Assembly (NCBI GenBank): GCA_023457255.1
Contig: JAEWMB010000033.1
Span: 186,001 to 250,000 of the forward strand
Direction: 5' to 3'
Origin: Bacillota bacterium
GTDB lineage: Bacteria > Bacillota > Clostridia > Lachnospirales > Lachnospiraceae
DNA: 64,000 nucleotides
Below the pieces are notes generated by a model that had not been told where the DNA came from, made no database searches, and saw nothing but the letters and a program-made list of their open reading frames with translations. Below are positions 29,466 to 38,111 of the stretch, piece after piece; within the stretch, counting starts at the first letter, position 1; each line of letters starts with the position of its first letter. The position numbers and the translations under genes were made by a program.

Positions 29466-29478
29466 TTAACATTGTTAA
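29466..29478. promoter_or_regulatory. Probable autoregulatory operator of marR
   Basis: TTAACATTGTTAA is a perfect 5-3-5 inverted repeat located at about +5 to +17 of the marR promoter. It has the same position relative to the promoter as the copy before citrate synthase. Confidence 0.7.
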
Positions 29479-29489
29479 TTACTGAGTTG

Positions 29490-29518
29490 AGGATACCTTA
29501 TTTAAATTAATTTGTCAA
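29490..29518 (-). promoter_or_regulatory. marR promoter
   Basis: On the minus strand TTGACA (29513-29518) and TATCCT (29490-29495) are 17 bp apart, about 120 bp before the marR ATG. Confidence 0.7.
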
Positions 29519-29554
29519 GGATTGTTTCTATGAATAGAACTTATTGACAAAGAA

Positions 29555-29625
29555 TAAAAATAGAGGTATTAAGTAAGTAAAAGAGTTCCTCCTCTTTGCT
29601 TCTTATCCCTCTATTAATAAAAAAT
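29555..29625 (-). terminator. Terminator of the nicotinate phosphoribosyltransferase gene
   Basis: On the minus strand an outer stem AATAGAGG/CCTCTATT and an inner stem AAAGAG/CTCTTT form a long hairpin followed by TTTTTATT, just after the stop codon at 29645. Confidence 0.75.
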
Positions 29626-29644
29626 GTATTTCACAATTTTCGTT

Positions 29645-31105
29645 CTATCTTTCGTGCATTCCGGAATTATAGCTATCCAGCAACTGATGCTTCATATGAT
29701 ATAATTCGTTGGAAAGATCCACATACACATCCTGTGGATTGACCAAACGTCTTGTTTCATCCCATAACGTATGAAGCTCTTCCTGACAATACGTTCTAAT
29801 ATCCATTACTGCCGGAGATTCGTAAACACACTCACCATTGATAAAGATTGGAAGGAGCATCTCACGCATACGATAGGTTCCCGGTTTTAAATAAGTCTTT
29901 TTCCAAGTAGCCATTGGATCAAACAGTAATAACGGATTATCCTCCGAATACCTCTCACCCACCAAAGCAATTAAATCTGCCTTAATCTTTCCACTTTCCT
30001 TATCATAAATACGATAAATTGTTTTATTACCAGGATTGGTAATCTTCCATTGGTTTTCCGACAGCTTAATTTTCGGTACGAACTTATCCTCTCTTTTTAT
30101 TGCAGCCAGCTTATATACTCCTCCAAATGCGGGACAATCCTTTGAAGTAATAAGATTTGTTCCTACCCCCCAAGAATTAATCTGAGCACCCTGATTCTTT
30201 AGCGAATCAATTAAATACTCATCCAAATCGCTGGAAGCACAGATGGAAGCCTCGGTAAATCCAGCTTCATTTAACATTTTACGAGCCTTTTTGGATAGAT
30301 AAGATAAATCACCGCTATCAAGACGGATTCCATAGCGATTCGTAAGCGTTCCTGCTTCTCTCATTTCCTTAAAAACTTTGATTGCATTTGGTACACCGGA
30401 ACGAAGAGTATCGTACGTATCCACCAGCAATGTAACATTATCCGGAAAAGCTTCCGCATATTTACGAAATGCTGTCAGCTCATCCTCAAAGCTCATAATC
30501 CAACTATGAGCATGGGTTCCCAATGCAGGTATTTCAAACATTTTTGCACTTTGAACATTACTGGTACCAATACATCCGCCAATGACTGCTGCTCTTGCAC
30601 CCAGTGTTCCTGCATCCGGACCTTGCGCTCTGCGAAGACCAAATTCCATGACACCTTCTCCTCGCGCCGCATAGCAGACACGAGAGGCTTTCGTTGCTAT
30701 TAAACTCTGATGGTTGATAATATTTAAGATTGCCGTTTCCACAAGCTGAGCTTCCATAATCGGTGCTATCACTTTTACCAGCGGCTCCATCGGAAAGACT
30801 ACGGAACCTTCCGGAACTGCATATATGTCACCAGAAAATTTAAAATTTTTTAAATATTCTAAAAAATCTTCCGCAAATATGCTAAGGCTACGGAAATAAT
30901 CAATATCATCCTGCTCAAACCTTAAGTTCTTGATATAATCAATTACTTGCTCCAATCCACAGCAAATCGCGTAACCACTGCCAGATGGGTTTGTTCGATA
31001 GAATGCATCAAATACAACCGTGTCGTTAGTTTTGTTTTTAAAATAACCCTGCATCATAGTCAGCTCATAAAAATCGGTCAACAACGTTAAATTACGTTCA
31101 GCCAT
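29645..31105 (-). CDS. pncB: Nicotinate phosphoribosyltransferase
   Basis: First enzyme of the NAD salvage route from nicotinate, giving nicotinate mononucleotide. The 486-residue product has LLTDFYELTMMQGYF at the N-terminus, GVMEFGLRRAQGPDAG near 155-170 (phosphoribosyl and base site, with the conserved FGLRRAQG) and the RLDSGDL motif near 265. Length matches the bacterial enzyme group of about 480-490. I chose the ATG at 31105, since AAGGAGG lies nine bases upstream; an in-frame start at 31138 lacks a ribosome site and the family begins here. Single-gene unit. Confidence 0.95.
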   Translation of the reverse strand: MAERNLTLLTDFYELTMMQGYFKNKTNDTVVFDAFYRTNPSGSGYAICCGLEQVIDYIKNLRFEQDDIDYFRSLSIFAEDFLEYLKNFKFSGDIYAVPEGSVVFPMEPLVKVIAPIMEAQLVETAILNIINHQSLIATKASRVCYAARGEGVMEFGLRRAQGPDAGTLGARAAVIGGCIGTSNVQSAKMFEIPALGTHAHSWIMSFEDELTAFRKYAEAFPDNVTLLVDTYDTLRSGVPNAIKVFKEMREAGTLTNRYGIRLDSGDLSYLSKKARKMLNEAGFTEASICASSDLDEYLIDSLKNQGAQINSWGVGTNLITSKDCPAFGGVYKLAAIKREDKFVPKIKLSENQWKITNPGNKTIYRIYDKESGKIKADLIALVGERYSEDNPLLLFDPMATWKKTYLKPGTYRMREMLLPIFINGECVYESPAVMDIRTYCQEELHTLWDETRRLVNPQDVYVDLSNELYHMKHQLLDSYNSGMHER

Positions 31106-31191
31106 AGCGATATCCTCCTTCGCGATTATCAAGTGCAATTTTGTGCTAGTACCGCATACTACTCTCTTGGTACCCGCTTTACAAAAAACGT

Positions 31192-31205
31192 GTATTACGT
31201 AATAC
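31192..31205. repeat. Short perfect palindrome between pncB and proS
   Basis: GTATTACGTAATAC is a perfect 14-bp palindrome in the short gap between the genes. It shares the GTATTAC core with the longer palindromes at 11601 and 37145 but is otherwise shorter. It could be an operator for pncB. Confidence 0.4.
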
Positions 31206-31238
31206 TACGTATGAGTTACCCAAAGTCATCTTGGTTTA

Positions 31239-32672
31239 TTAATAAGCTTTTCCCCAATATACTAAGGCCTTTGCCTTTTTGCCACAGCATACACAAGTAT
31301 CGGAAATATGCTCCGTGGCAAATGGCATACAACGGGAAGTAGCACCTGTTTTTTCCTTAATTTCATCTTCGCAGGTACGTTCTCCACACCACATAGCTTT
31401 TATAAAGCCTGGTTTATTCACTGCGATATCCGTAAATTCTCCGGTAGTGTGAGCCTCGTAGGTATGTGTATCACGATGAAGTCTGGCACGCTCTAACATC
31501 TCTTTTTGCATAGTATCAAGTATCTCACCAATCTTTGCCTCAATTTCATCAAGAGAGACAACTACTTTTTCTCTCGTATCACGGCGTACAAGAACTGCCT
31601 GATTTGCCTCAATATCTTTCGGACCTATTTCAACACGTACCGGAATTCCACGCATCTCATGCTCGGAGAATTTCCATCCGGGACTCTTATCGGAATCATC
31701 TACCTTAACACGATAAGCGGAAAGGGTCTCACAAAGCTCGGAAGCTTTTTCTAATACGCCTTCCTTCTTCTGCATAATTGGGATGATCACTACCTGCGTC
31801 GGTGCGATTTTAGGTGGTAATACAAGTCCGCTATTATCACCATGTACCATGATTAATGCGCCGATGAGACGAGTCGTCATTCCCCAGGAAGTCTGATGTA
31901 CATACTGCAGTTTATTTTCTTTATCGGTATACTGTATGTTAAATGCTTTTGCAAAGCCATCACCGAAGTTATGGCTGGTTCCTGACTGAAGAGCTTTACC
32001 ATCATGCATTAGAGCTTCGATGGTATAAGTTGCCTCTGCTCCGGCAAATTTTTCTTTGTCTGTCTTTTTACCCCGAACCATAGGAATTGCCAATATATCT
32101 TCACAGAAATCAGCATAAAGATTTAACATCTGAATAGTTCTTTCTTCTGCTTCCTCTGCTGTTGCATGTGCGGTGTGTCCTTCCTGCCATAAAAATTCTA
32201 AGGTACGTAAGAAAGGTCTGGTTGTTTTCTCCCAGCGTACGACGGAACACCATTGATTATATAGTTTTGGCAGGTCACGATAAGACTCAATAATATGAGA
32301 ATAAAAATCACAGAATAAAGTTTCTGAAGTTGGTCTGACACATAAACGCTCCTGCAGCTGCTCTCCGCCACCGTGAGTAACCCAGGCAACTTCCGGGGCA
32401 AAACCCTCTACATGATCTTTTTCTTTATTTAACAAGCTCTCCGGAATAAACATAGGCATATATACATTCTCTACTCCGGTTGCCTTAAATCTAGCGTCCA
32501 ATTCCTTTTGGATATTCTCCCAAATAGCGTATCCTGCCGGACGGAAAATAGTACATCCTCTTACTCCGGAGTAATCCACAAGCTCCGCTTTTTTTACTAC
32601 ATCCGTATACCATTTTGCGAAATCTTCCTCCATAGAAGTTATGGATTCTACTAATTTCTTATCGTTTGCCAT
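31239..32672 (-). CDS. proS: Prolyl-tRNA synthetase (eukaryote/archaea-like type)
   Basis: Charges tRNA-Pro. The 477-residue protein is a class II synthetase with the ProS core: RPAGYAIWENIQ and the LCVRPTSETLFCDFY, RTLEFLWQEGHTAHAT and LQSGTSHNFGDGF segments. It lacks the editing (INS) domain of the long bacterial form and has a C-terminal zinc-type domain with Cys residues (CGERTC, CVCCGKKAKALVYWGKAY), as in the short, type 3 form. I chose the ATG at 32672, with GGAG eight bases upstream, over the one at 32678, which lies too near the ribosome site. Control is by the Pro-specific T-box leader. Confidence 0.95.
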   Translation of the reverse strand: MANDKKLVESITSMEEDFAKWYTDVVKKAELVDYSGVRGCTIFRPAGYAIWENIQKELDARFKATGVENVYMPMFIPESLLNKEKDHVEGFAPEVAWVTHGGGEQLQERLCVRPTSETLFCDFYSHIIESYRDLPKLYNQWCSVVRWEKTTRPFLRTLEFLWQEGHTAHATAEEAEERTIQMLNLYADFCEDILAIPMVRGKKTDKEKFAGAEATYTIEALMHDGKALQSGTSHNFGDGFAKAFNIQYTDKENKLQYVHQTSWGMTTRLIGALIMVHGDNSGLVLPPKIAPTQVVIIPIMQKKEGVLEKASELCETLSAYRVKVDDSDKSPGWKFSEHEMRGIPVRVEIGPKDIEANQAVLVRRDTREKVVVSLDEIEAKIGEILDTMQKEMLERARLHRDTHTYEAHTTGEFTDIAVNKPGFIKAMWCGERTCEDEIKEKTGATSRCMPFATEHISDTCVCCGKKAKALVYWGKAY

Positions 32673-32698
32673 AATCATTCTCCTTTTAATATTATAAT

Positions 32699-32969
32699 AA
32701 AAAAAGGTCCCTTAAAACAAGGGACCGAAATATCGGTGGTACCACCCAAATTAATTGCCTGCGCAATTCACTCCTATCGTTAACGCCGATTTACGCTGTA
32801 CTTTATACGGTATGATAACTTATTATCAAACCATATGCTTTTAATAAGCATACAGTGCTCCAAGGTAGGTTCTATTCGGTTTCATAAGAGTTTTCACCAA
32901 CCACTCTCTCTCTAAAATGAGTTGCCTATATACTATTCCTCTTCATCGCAATTTTTCAGAATGTAGATT
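32699..32969 (-). promoter_or_regulatory. T-box leader of proS, specifier CCU (Pro)
   Basis: The minus-strand leader holds the Stem I element GAUGAAGAGGAAUAGUA, a distal-loop region (GUGGUUGGUGAAAAC), and the specifier CCU at 32867-32869 in GAACCUACC. The T-box core GGGUGGUACCACC lies at about 32735-32748. A terminator (GGUCCCUU / AAGGGACC, about 32703-32726) ends in seven T. The specifier matches proS. Confidence 0.92.
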
Positions 32970-32975
32970 ACCATG

Positions 32976-33004
32976 ATTTTATGCCACATACCGGTTTTTG
33001 TCAA
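32976..33004 (-). promoter_or_regulatory. Promoter of the proS T-box leader
   Basis: On the minus strand TTGACA (32999-33004) and TAAAAT (32976-32981) are 17 bp apart. Confidence 0.75.
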
Positions 33005-33066
33005 GAATGATTTTTAGCAAATACAATAGTTCCCCTTCTATAATGCATAAATTATATAGTCACAGC

Positions 33067-34113
33067 CTATTCCTCTGCATATGCAGCAATTACAGTTCTT
33101 ATAATTACTAAGCTAAGCGGACCAAGAAAAAAACCAACAACTCCAAAAAGTTGTACCCCCACATACATTGCAATCATACTATATATTGGCTTAATTCCGA
33201 TTTTATCCCCCAACAATTTTGGTTCCAATATCTCACGAACTATCTGGCATAATAAAAATATGCTCATAATAACTGCCGCATGCATAAATTGTTTCTGTAT
33301 CACCATAACAATTGCCCAGGGAACTAAGATAAGCCCGCTGCCAAGTACCGGGAAACCATCAAAGAGGCCGACTGCAATACCAATCAATAAGGCATATGGA
33401 TTTTTAAGTATAAAAAATCCTATTGCATTGATTGCTGCTATGATTGACATTAAAATCATTTGTGTTTTCATATAAGCAATTCCAGTGTCCGATAACTTCT
33501 GCGTAATTTTATGAACCGCAGGGTAAAATTCAGATTTTCGAAGCCCTGCCTTATATTCCTCCATATCTTTAATAATCAAAATAGTAGCTACTAAAACAAT
33601 AAGAAAAATTGCCAGCATCTCTGCCAACCCAATTGCAATTTTTATTGTTTGAACCGTCATTTTAGGTAGTATGTTCGCTTGAACATATTGTACCAAAGTT
33701 GCCATTCCATCATTCACTACTAATTTTAAGGAACCCTCCTTAAAACCAAATAGTTTATCCCCCGCGACACAGATAATCTCCACCTGCTGAGTAAAATATT
33801 GCTCGTAAATCGGAATATTTCTTAAAAATAATACAACCTGATTGAATAAAATTCTTCCGAGATAACATAATATTACTGAAATTACTAGTAATAACAAAAG
33901 AACGCCAAAACCTCCGCCAACCACAAGAGGAATTTTTAATTTTCTATGCAAAAAGCCTACTACGGGTCGTAACAGCCAAGCAATAAAGTAAGCAAACAAA
34001 AATGGGACAAACAGCGGTAATAGGTATTTCATACCCACATATACAGCAAGAATTGTCCCAACGGTAAGAAGTAACTTTTTTTGATTTTTTGATAGTTTCA
34101 CTCTCTTCTCCAA
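33067..34113 (-). CDS. AI-2E/YtvI-family membrane permease
   Basis: A polytopic inner-membrane protein of the PF01594 family, with the pattern of YtvI, a sporulation-associated member in Bacillus. There are about seven to eight membrane segments, starting at LLLTVGTILAVYVGMKYLL. The conserved C-terminal part includes AVGLFDGFPVLGSGLILVPWAI and FLLCQIVREILEPKLLGDKIGIKPI. The transported substrate is unknown. I chose the TTG at 34113 (about 349 residues) because GAGGTGAT lies just upstream; a GTG a few codons later is also possible, so the start is uncertain. Confidence 0.85.
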   Translation of the reverse strand: MEKRVKLSKNQKKLLLTVGTILAVYVGMKYLLPLFVPFLFAYFIAWLLRPVVGFLHRKLKIPLVVGGGFGVLLLLLVISVILCYLGRILFNQVVLFLRNIPIYEQYFTQQVEIICVAGDKLFGFKEGSLKLVVNDGMATLVQYVQANILPKMTVQTIKIAIGLAEMLAIFLIVLVATILIIKDMEEYKAGLRKSEFYPAVHKITQKLSDTGIAYMKTQMILMSIIAAINAIGFFILKNPYALLIGIAVGLFDGFPVLGSGLILVPWAIVMVIQKQFMHAAVIMSIFLLCQIVREILEPKLLGDKIGIKPIYSMIAMYVGVQLFGVVGFFLGPLSLVIIRTVIAAYAEE

Positions 34114-34371
34114 ACAATCACCTCGTATCAATTCTTAGCTGATTCTGATACTATTGTCTGTAGAAGATTTTTATCTATGCCCAAAAACTTAATGTAACAT
34201 ATGCCATTCCTGCGGATACTTAATCTCCCTGGCTTCCCGGCTTTTGTTAGTTTCTGTTAATCAGTATTCCTAATAGTGTTATGAAAACACAGCCAATACA
34301 AGGAAAACCTTATAACCCTAACTAAATTAACCTTTTAAAATTGTATTTTAATTTTAACTTTATTTAATTTA

Positions 34372-35127
34372 TTATAAAGTAACCGATACCAAAGGAACTC
34401 CTTCCTCTGCCGCCTGCTTTACAAGTTCCATTCCTTTTATTACCTTATAATCTTCTTCCGTTTTTTCGATAACAATATCACCTTCTAAATAAAGCTTTTC
34501 CGGATGCTCCGACATCGTTGCATCTTCTATCCCAAGACGCTTTGGAGACATTAATATTTTTGTTTCTTTCCTTTCACCATGTTCTTTGTATTTTACAGCT
34601 TCCTCGAAAATAACCTTGGAAAGAAGTTCAGGTGTACAGTAAGTGCTGTCCAAAATCAAATTATAATTCGAGAAATTAAAATAATCCAAATTATAAATAT
34701 CTTTATATCGAATATTCTCTGTTTGAGCACGAAGTTTTAATTGCTGTTTCGCATCTTCTAAACTCGTATATTTTTCAACATTTCCACGATTGTCACTATA
34801 CACGCGGCCAGCAGCAACATTAAGGCTAACGGATAAAAAAACTTTGAATGATTTTTCAACAAAATTCCAGGCCAATCTGGAATCAAATACAATCGCCTTA
34901 TCCGGGTTTTCTCGGCTAATCTTTGCGGTAGTATCATCAATCATATTATCATACTTGTAGTCCCTGCACATGAGTTGGTTCATCTCAAGTACGCTGATTC
35001 CTAAATCTTCTGCCAGCTTACGCTGTACCTTACCCGTAGAATAAATTTCATAATGATGTTCCGATTCTAAAATTTTGCAAATCGTAGATTTCCCGCTTCC
35101 AAGATTACCGGTTAACGTGATATGCAT
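34372..35127 (-). CDS. P-loop nucleoside kinase-like protein with C-terminal extension
   Basis: A 251-residue protein whose first 190 residues match the short cytidylate-kinase-like P-loop family: Walker A GNLGSGKS (7-14), a YSTGKVQRKLAED helix and an Arg-rich lid with SLEDAKQQLKLRAQTENIRY. A DSRLAWNF region suggests a phosphoacceptor site. The last 55 residues (about 195-251) are not part of the usual kinase: they contain DIVIEKTEEDYKVIKGMELVKQAAEEGVPLVSV, a strand-helix-strand pattern like the ParB/sulfiredoxin N-terminal fold. The substrate is unknown, and CMP/dCMP is only a guess. AGGAGG precedes the ATG. Confidence 0.7.
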   Translation of the reverse strand: MHITLTGNLGSGKSTICKILESEHHYEIYSTGKVQRKLAEDLGISVLEMNQLMCRDYKYDNMIDDTTAKISRENPDKAIVFDSRLAWNFVEKSFKVFLSVSLNVAAGRVYSDNRGNVEKYTSLEDAKQQLKLRAQTENIRYKDIYNLDYFNFSNYNLILDSTYCTPELLSKVIFEEAVKYKEHGERKETKILMSPKRLGIEDATMSEHPEKLYLEGDIVIEKTEEDYKVIKGMELVKQAAEEGVPLVSVTL

Positions 35128-35435
35128 TGGTTTTTCCTCCTATTAAAAAGCACAATTTTTTAAGTACAATATTTTCTTCCTATCATAGCATGTCTTATTT
35201 CATCTTGAAAGAGTATTTTTTAGGAATTTCGCATATTCTCTCCATTCTTATTCTTCCTAAGCTATCTTCTCCCTTACTATTTATCCAATTAACGTACCAG
35301 AACACCCTAAATGATGCAAACAGGAAGCCAGATAACTGACTTCCTGTTTTATAATTTATAATATTGCCTATAGTTTTATCTATACAGCACTTATGCCAAA
35401 AAACCTTTTAAATAATTACTTTTATATCCTAAGTC
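35128..35435. other. 308-bp intergenic region with one hairpin
   Basis: AT-rich; holds the hairpin below and probably the promoter of the kinase-like gene. A 70-codon plus-strand frame exists but has no ribosome site. Confidence 0.45.
35318..35349. terminator. Terminator-like hairpin AAACAGGAAG / CTTCCTGTTT
   Basis: A perfect 10-bp stem with a 12-base loop. T-rich sequence follows on the plus strand, where no supported gene precedes it. On the minus strand it stands after the lipoprotein gene but with a weaker tail. Confidence 0.5.
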
Positions 35436-36236
35436 CTATTCAAATACAATGGTATCAAATACTTTATTTATCATCTTTAAATTTTCTTTTGATACAGCGG
35501 TACCTGCAAGCTGCATAATAGTTCCATCCTTTTCAAAATACAGCATCGATTGATATACCTCTGCTGTGGAAGTATCCGCTGACTCTGCACTCGCTGGCAA
35601 ACTAGCCACAATATCAAAAGTAAAGTAATCCTTACCGTCCTTTGTTGTTTTTACAGGCTCTGTAACGTCACAAGTAGCGCCCATACTCGTATACTGAGAT
35701 TTAACTGCAGTACCAAAAGTTCCCACTATGGAATCTAAACTAAGTCCGCCAAGCAGATCGGAAGGCATTGTCTGTATTATAAAATTATCAGTAGCACCAT
35801 TTTCCTGTATTTCCGAATTTGTAGCTAAAAACAAATAACTCATTCCTTGAGCTTCTATCTCTGTCTTAAGAGCTGCTCCATCTTCATATGCATTACCCAT
35901 CGTGGTATTTAGATAATCATAAGTTTCTCCTTGTTCAAGAATAATCCACTTTTCCGGCATTGTTATAGAAAATCCATAACCTTCGCTCTTATAAGTTGTT
36001 CCATCAATGGTTGCCTTTGGATCAACTAATGCTACCGGAGTTACGGTAGGTGTTGCCACAGCCCCCGTAGGTACTTGCGTGGGCTCTGCGGTAGGTGTTT
36101 CCCCAGCCTCTTTCGTTGGCTCCACGGTTACAGCAGGTGTTAAAATATCATCCTCTTTTTTGCTGCAAGCAGCAAATAAAATGGTTGATAACATTAACAT
36201 AGTTGCAATTTTTAAAAACCTTTTATTAATCTTCAT
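35436..36236 (-). CDS. Lipoprotein of unknown function
   Basis: A 266-residue secreted lipoprotein with the signal ending in lipobox LFAAC and a Thr/Pro/Val-rich linker (about 25-70). The mature domain has mixed strands and helices, with YGFSITMPEKWIILEQGE early on, a pattern seen in PsbP/DUF1795-like lipoproteins; this is a weak hint only. I chose the ATG at 36236 with GGGAGAG upstream; a frame extension to 36272 lacks a signal peptide at its start. Function unknown; no metabolic neighbour helps. Confidence 0.75.
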   Translation of the reverse strand: MKINKRFLKIATMLMLSTILFAACSKKEDDILTPAVTVEPTKEAGETPTAEPTQVPTGAVATPTVTPVALVDPKATIDGTTYKSEGYGFSITMPEKWIILEQGETYDYLNTTMGNAYEDGAALKTEIEAQGMSYLFLATNSEIQENGATDNFIIQTMPSDLLGGLSLDSIVGTFGTAVKSQYTSMGATCDVTEPVKTTKDGKDYFTFDIVASLPASAESADTSTAEVYQSMLYFEKDGTIMQLAGTAVSKENLKMINKVFDTIVFE

Positions 36237-36371
36237 CTTCTCTCCCTTTCCGATATTTCCGTCTTGTTCCATAAATGTTCAAACTTTATTCTAGCAAAAA
36301 TATTCTTTTATGGCAAACGTTTTTTGTAACTTCAACTCTTTTCATGATTATGCTAGACTTTCTAAAAGGAA

Positions 36372-36956
36372 TTATGAAAAATATAATAACTTTGCATGTA
36401 ACGCTTCCACTTCTTCTTTATGATGTGTCACAAGGATGACTGTTCTACCGGATAAGGATTCCCTTAGATAAGAAAGTACCTGCACTTTTAAGGCTTCGTC
36501 GAAACCCTTCAAAGGTTCATCCAGAATAATCACATCACTTTTTCTCATCACTGCCCTAACAATCGCTACCCTGCGTTTCATACCACCGCTTAATTTACTT
36601 ACAGGCTTTCCTTTATAATCGCTTAGAGAAACCTTTAAAAACTCTTGCTCTACTTGTTCTGCTGTTATATCAGCGGGCAGCACCATCTGAACGTTTGTAA
36701 TGGCATCAAAATTCTCACATAAACGATCCTCTTGAAATACCGCGGAAAATCTTACCTTCTCTAAGCCATAAACTTTACCCAGGGTTGGTTTTATTAATCC
36801 CAATAACACCTTCACAAAGGTTGTTTTACCAATACCTGAAGCCCCCATAATACCAATAACTTCCCCTTGCTTTATTGTAAGATTTATATCCTTTAGAACC
36901 TGTGTTTTATCAAAACTCACTGAGACATTCTCAAAGATAATTTCTTTTTCTTTCAA
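36372..36956 (-). CDS. ABC transporter ATP-binding protein (nitrate/sulfonate type)
   Basis: A 194-residue ATPase subunit. Walker A is GASGIGKT, the Q-loop region is FQEDRL, the signature is LSGGMKRR, Walker B is VIILDEPLKG and the switch His is in LVTHHKEE. It is shorter than the usual 240-260 residues for this class. It pairs with the permease upstream (same strand, 224-bp gap). The start is TTG at 36956, where the ribosome site and the 14-base spacing match the other two hairpin modules; the in-frame ATG at 36968 overlaps the ribosome site. The substrate is unknown. Confidence 0.88.
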   Translation of the reverse strand: MKEKEIIFENVSVSFDKTQVLKDINLTIKQGEVIGIMGASGIGKTTFVKVLLGLIKPTLGKVYGLEKVRFSAVFQEDRLCENFDAITNVQMVLPADITAEQVEQEFLKVSLSDYKGKPVSKLSGGMKRRVAIVRAVMRKSDVIILDEPLKGFDEALKVQVLSYLRESLSGRTVILVTHHKEEVEALHAKLLYFS

Positions 36957-36986
36957 CCTAACTCCCATCCGCGTGCTTTAGCACGC
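36957..36986 (-). promoter_or_regulatory. Stem-loop plus 14-nt Shine-Dalgarno module (copy B)
   Basis: On the minus strand GCGTGC-TAAA-GCACGC (36986-36971) forms a perfect hairpin. Fourteen bases, GGATGGGAGTTAGG, lead to the TTG start at 36956. Compare with copies A and C. Confidence 0.7.
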
Positions 36987-37144
36987 ATATAAATCAAAAT
37001 GTTATCCCTATTCTCCAACCATAGCTTTGGCGCCTGCTGTACAAGTGCCACTATCTGCACTTATACGTACCTTCAATAAAAGAAGCATTACAAACTAACA
37101 TTCAACGCTTTTTCTCACTTTTTATAATATTTTAAATTATAGCA

Positions 37145-37177
37145 TATGGTATTACAGCAGTATACGGCAATACCGTA
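37145..37177. repeat. Intergenic palindrome related to R1 (copy R2)
   Basis: The arms TATGGTATT (37145-37153) and AATACCGTA (37169-37177) are complementary with one mismatch. The sequence begins TATGGTATTACAG, close to TACGGTATTACAG in the palindrome at 11601. It lies just after the permease stop codon. Confidence 0.6.
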
Positions 37178-37180
37178 CTA

Positions 37181-37945
37181 CTACGATAAGATCATACCGT
37201 TTAGTTTTTTTATGAAACAAAGAATAAGTTTCTCAAAAATTATACTAATCCCGATTATTACAACGGTCCAAGCAAACATCTCTTTTGTCATAAGATATAG
37301 TTTAGCCTCATAAAGTTGTTCTCCAATTGAGTTGTTCGGTAATCCAATTACTTCCGCCGCAATACCCGACTTCCAGCAAAAACCCAAGCCCACCGAACAA
37401 GCAGAAACAAAGTATGGCATCACAGCAGGAAGATAGATATAGCGAAGCTTCCTAAGTCCGCTCATCTGAAAAACTTCTGCCATTTCAAGTAACTCACCAT
37501 CGGTTGATTCGACTCCTTTTAACACATTGGTATAAATGATGGGAAGTACCATAAGAAAAGAAATCAATACCGATAGGTTTCGTGCCTTTACCCATAGTAA
37601 AGCTAAGATTACAAAGGAGGCAACGGGAATGGATTTAATTACTTTCATTGCAACCGTAAAAAACTCTTTTAAAAATACATGATGATAAGCCCCAAGTGAT
37701 AAAAGTATACCCGCTGCAACTGCCAGTAAAAATCCCAATGCTATTTTTAGAAAAGAAGACGAAATACTAAGCCAAAAACTTTGCTCAAAGATTAGTCTTG
37801 CTAACGCAGTCATTACTTGTACGGGGGAAGCAATTAATATATCACTGTTTATCACTATGCTTACTGCTTGCCATAAGACCAGCCATAAGGCAATTGCAAG
37901 CAAACTAATGTATCTTTTATGTATCTGCTTTTTTAAATCTTTCAT
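37181..37945 (-). CDS. ABC transporter permease (SsuC/ThiX type)
   Basis: A 254-residue BPD_transp_1-family permease with about six membrane segments. The EAA-like coupling motif is ELLEMAEVFQMSGLRKLRYIYLPAVMP near residue 155-180. I chose the ATG at 37945 because GGAGG lies five bases upstream; the ATG at 37957 has none. It belongs with the ATPase that follows, and both sit behind a promoter at 38066-38095. No gene for a binding protein is adjacent, which is unusual for an importer of this class. A sulfonate, pyrimidine or thiamine-precursor substrate is possible; none is shown. Confidence 0.88.
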   Translation of the reverse strand: MKDLKKQIHKRYISLLAIALWLVLWQAVSIVINSDILIASPVQVMTALARLIFEQSFWLSISSSFLKIALGFLLAVAAGILLSLGAYHHVFLKEFFTVAMKVIKSIPVASFVILALLWVKARNLSVLISFLMVLPIIYTNVLKGVESTDGELLEMAEVFQMSGLRKLRYIYLPAVMPYFVSACSVGLGFCWKSGIAAEVIGLPNNSIGEQLYEAKLYLMTKEMFAWTVVIIGISIIFEKLILCFIKKLNGMILS

Positions 37946-38065
37946 CCTTTCCTCCATACAGTGAATTTTCTCTGCTTAGCTTAATCTTTAAAACAGACAG
38001 CATATTTTGAAATAAAAGAACCTTCTGTAAATTGTTATATAAATATAGCCATACTGCCAAGTTCT

Positions 38066-38095
38066 ATCATATACCATGATACTTACTCTTGACAA
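38066..38095 (-). promoter_or_regulatory. Promoter of the ABC transporter genes
   Basis: On the minus strand TTGTCA (38090-38095) and TATGAT (38066-38071) are 18 bp apart, between trpA and the permease gene. Confidence 0.55.
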
Positions 38096-38111
38096 GTATA
38101 GCTATATACAC

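Noticed and set aside
35127..35339. Plus-strand 70-codon frame in the gap after the kinase-like gene
   Set aside because: No ribosome site, AT-rich hydrophobic composition, and no recognisable motif, although a hairpin follows it.
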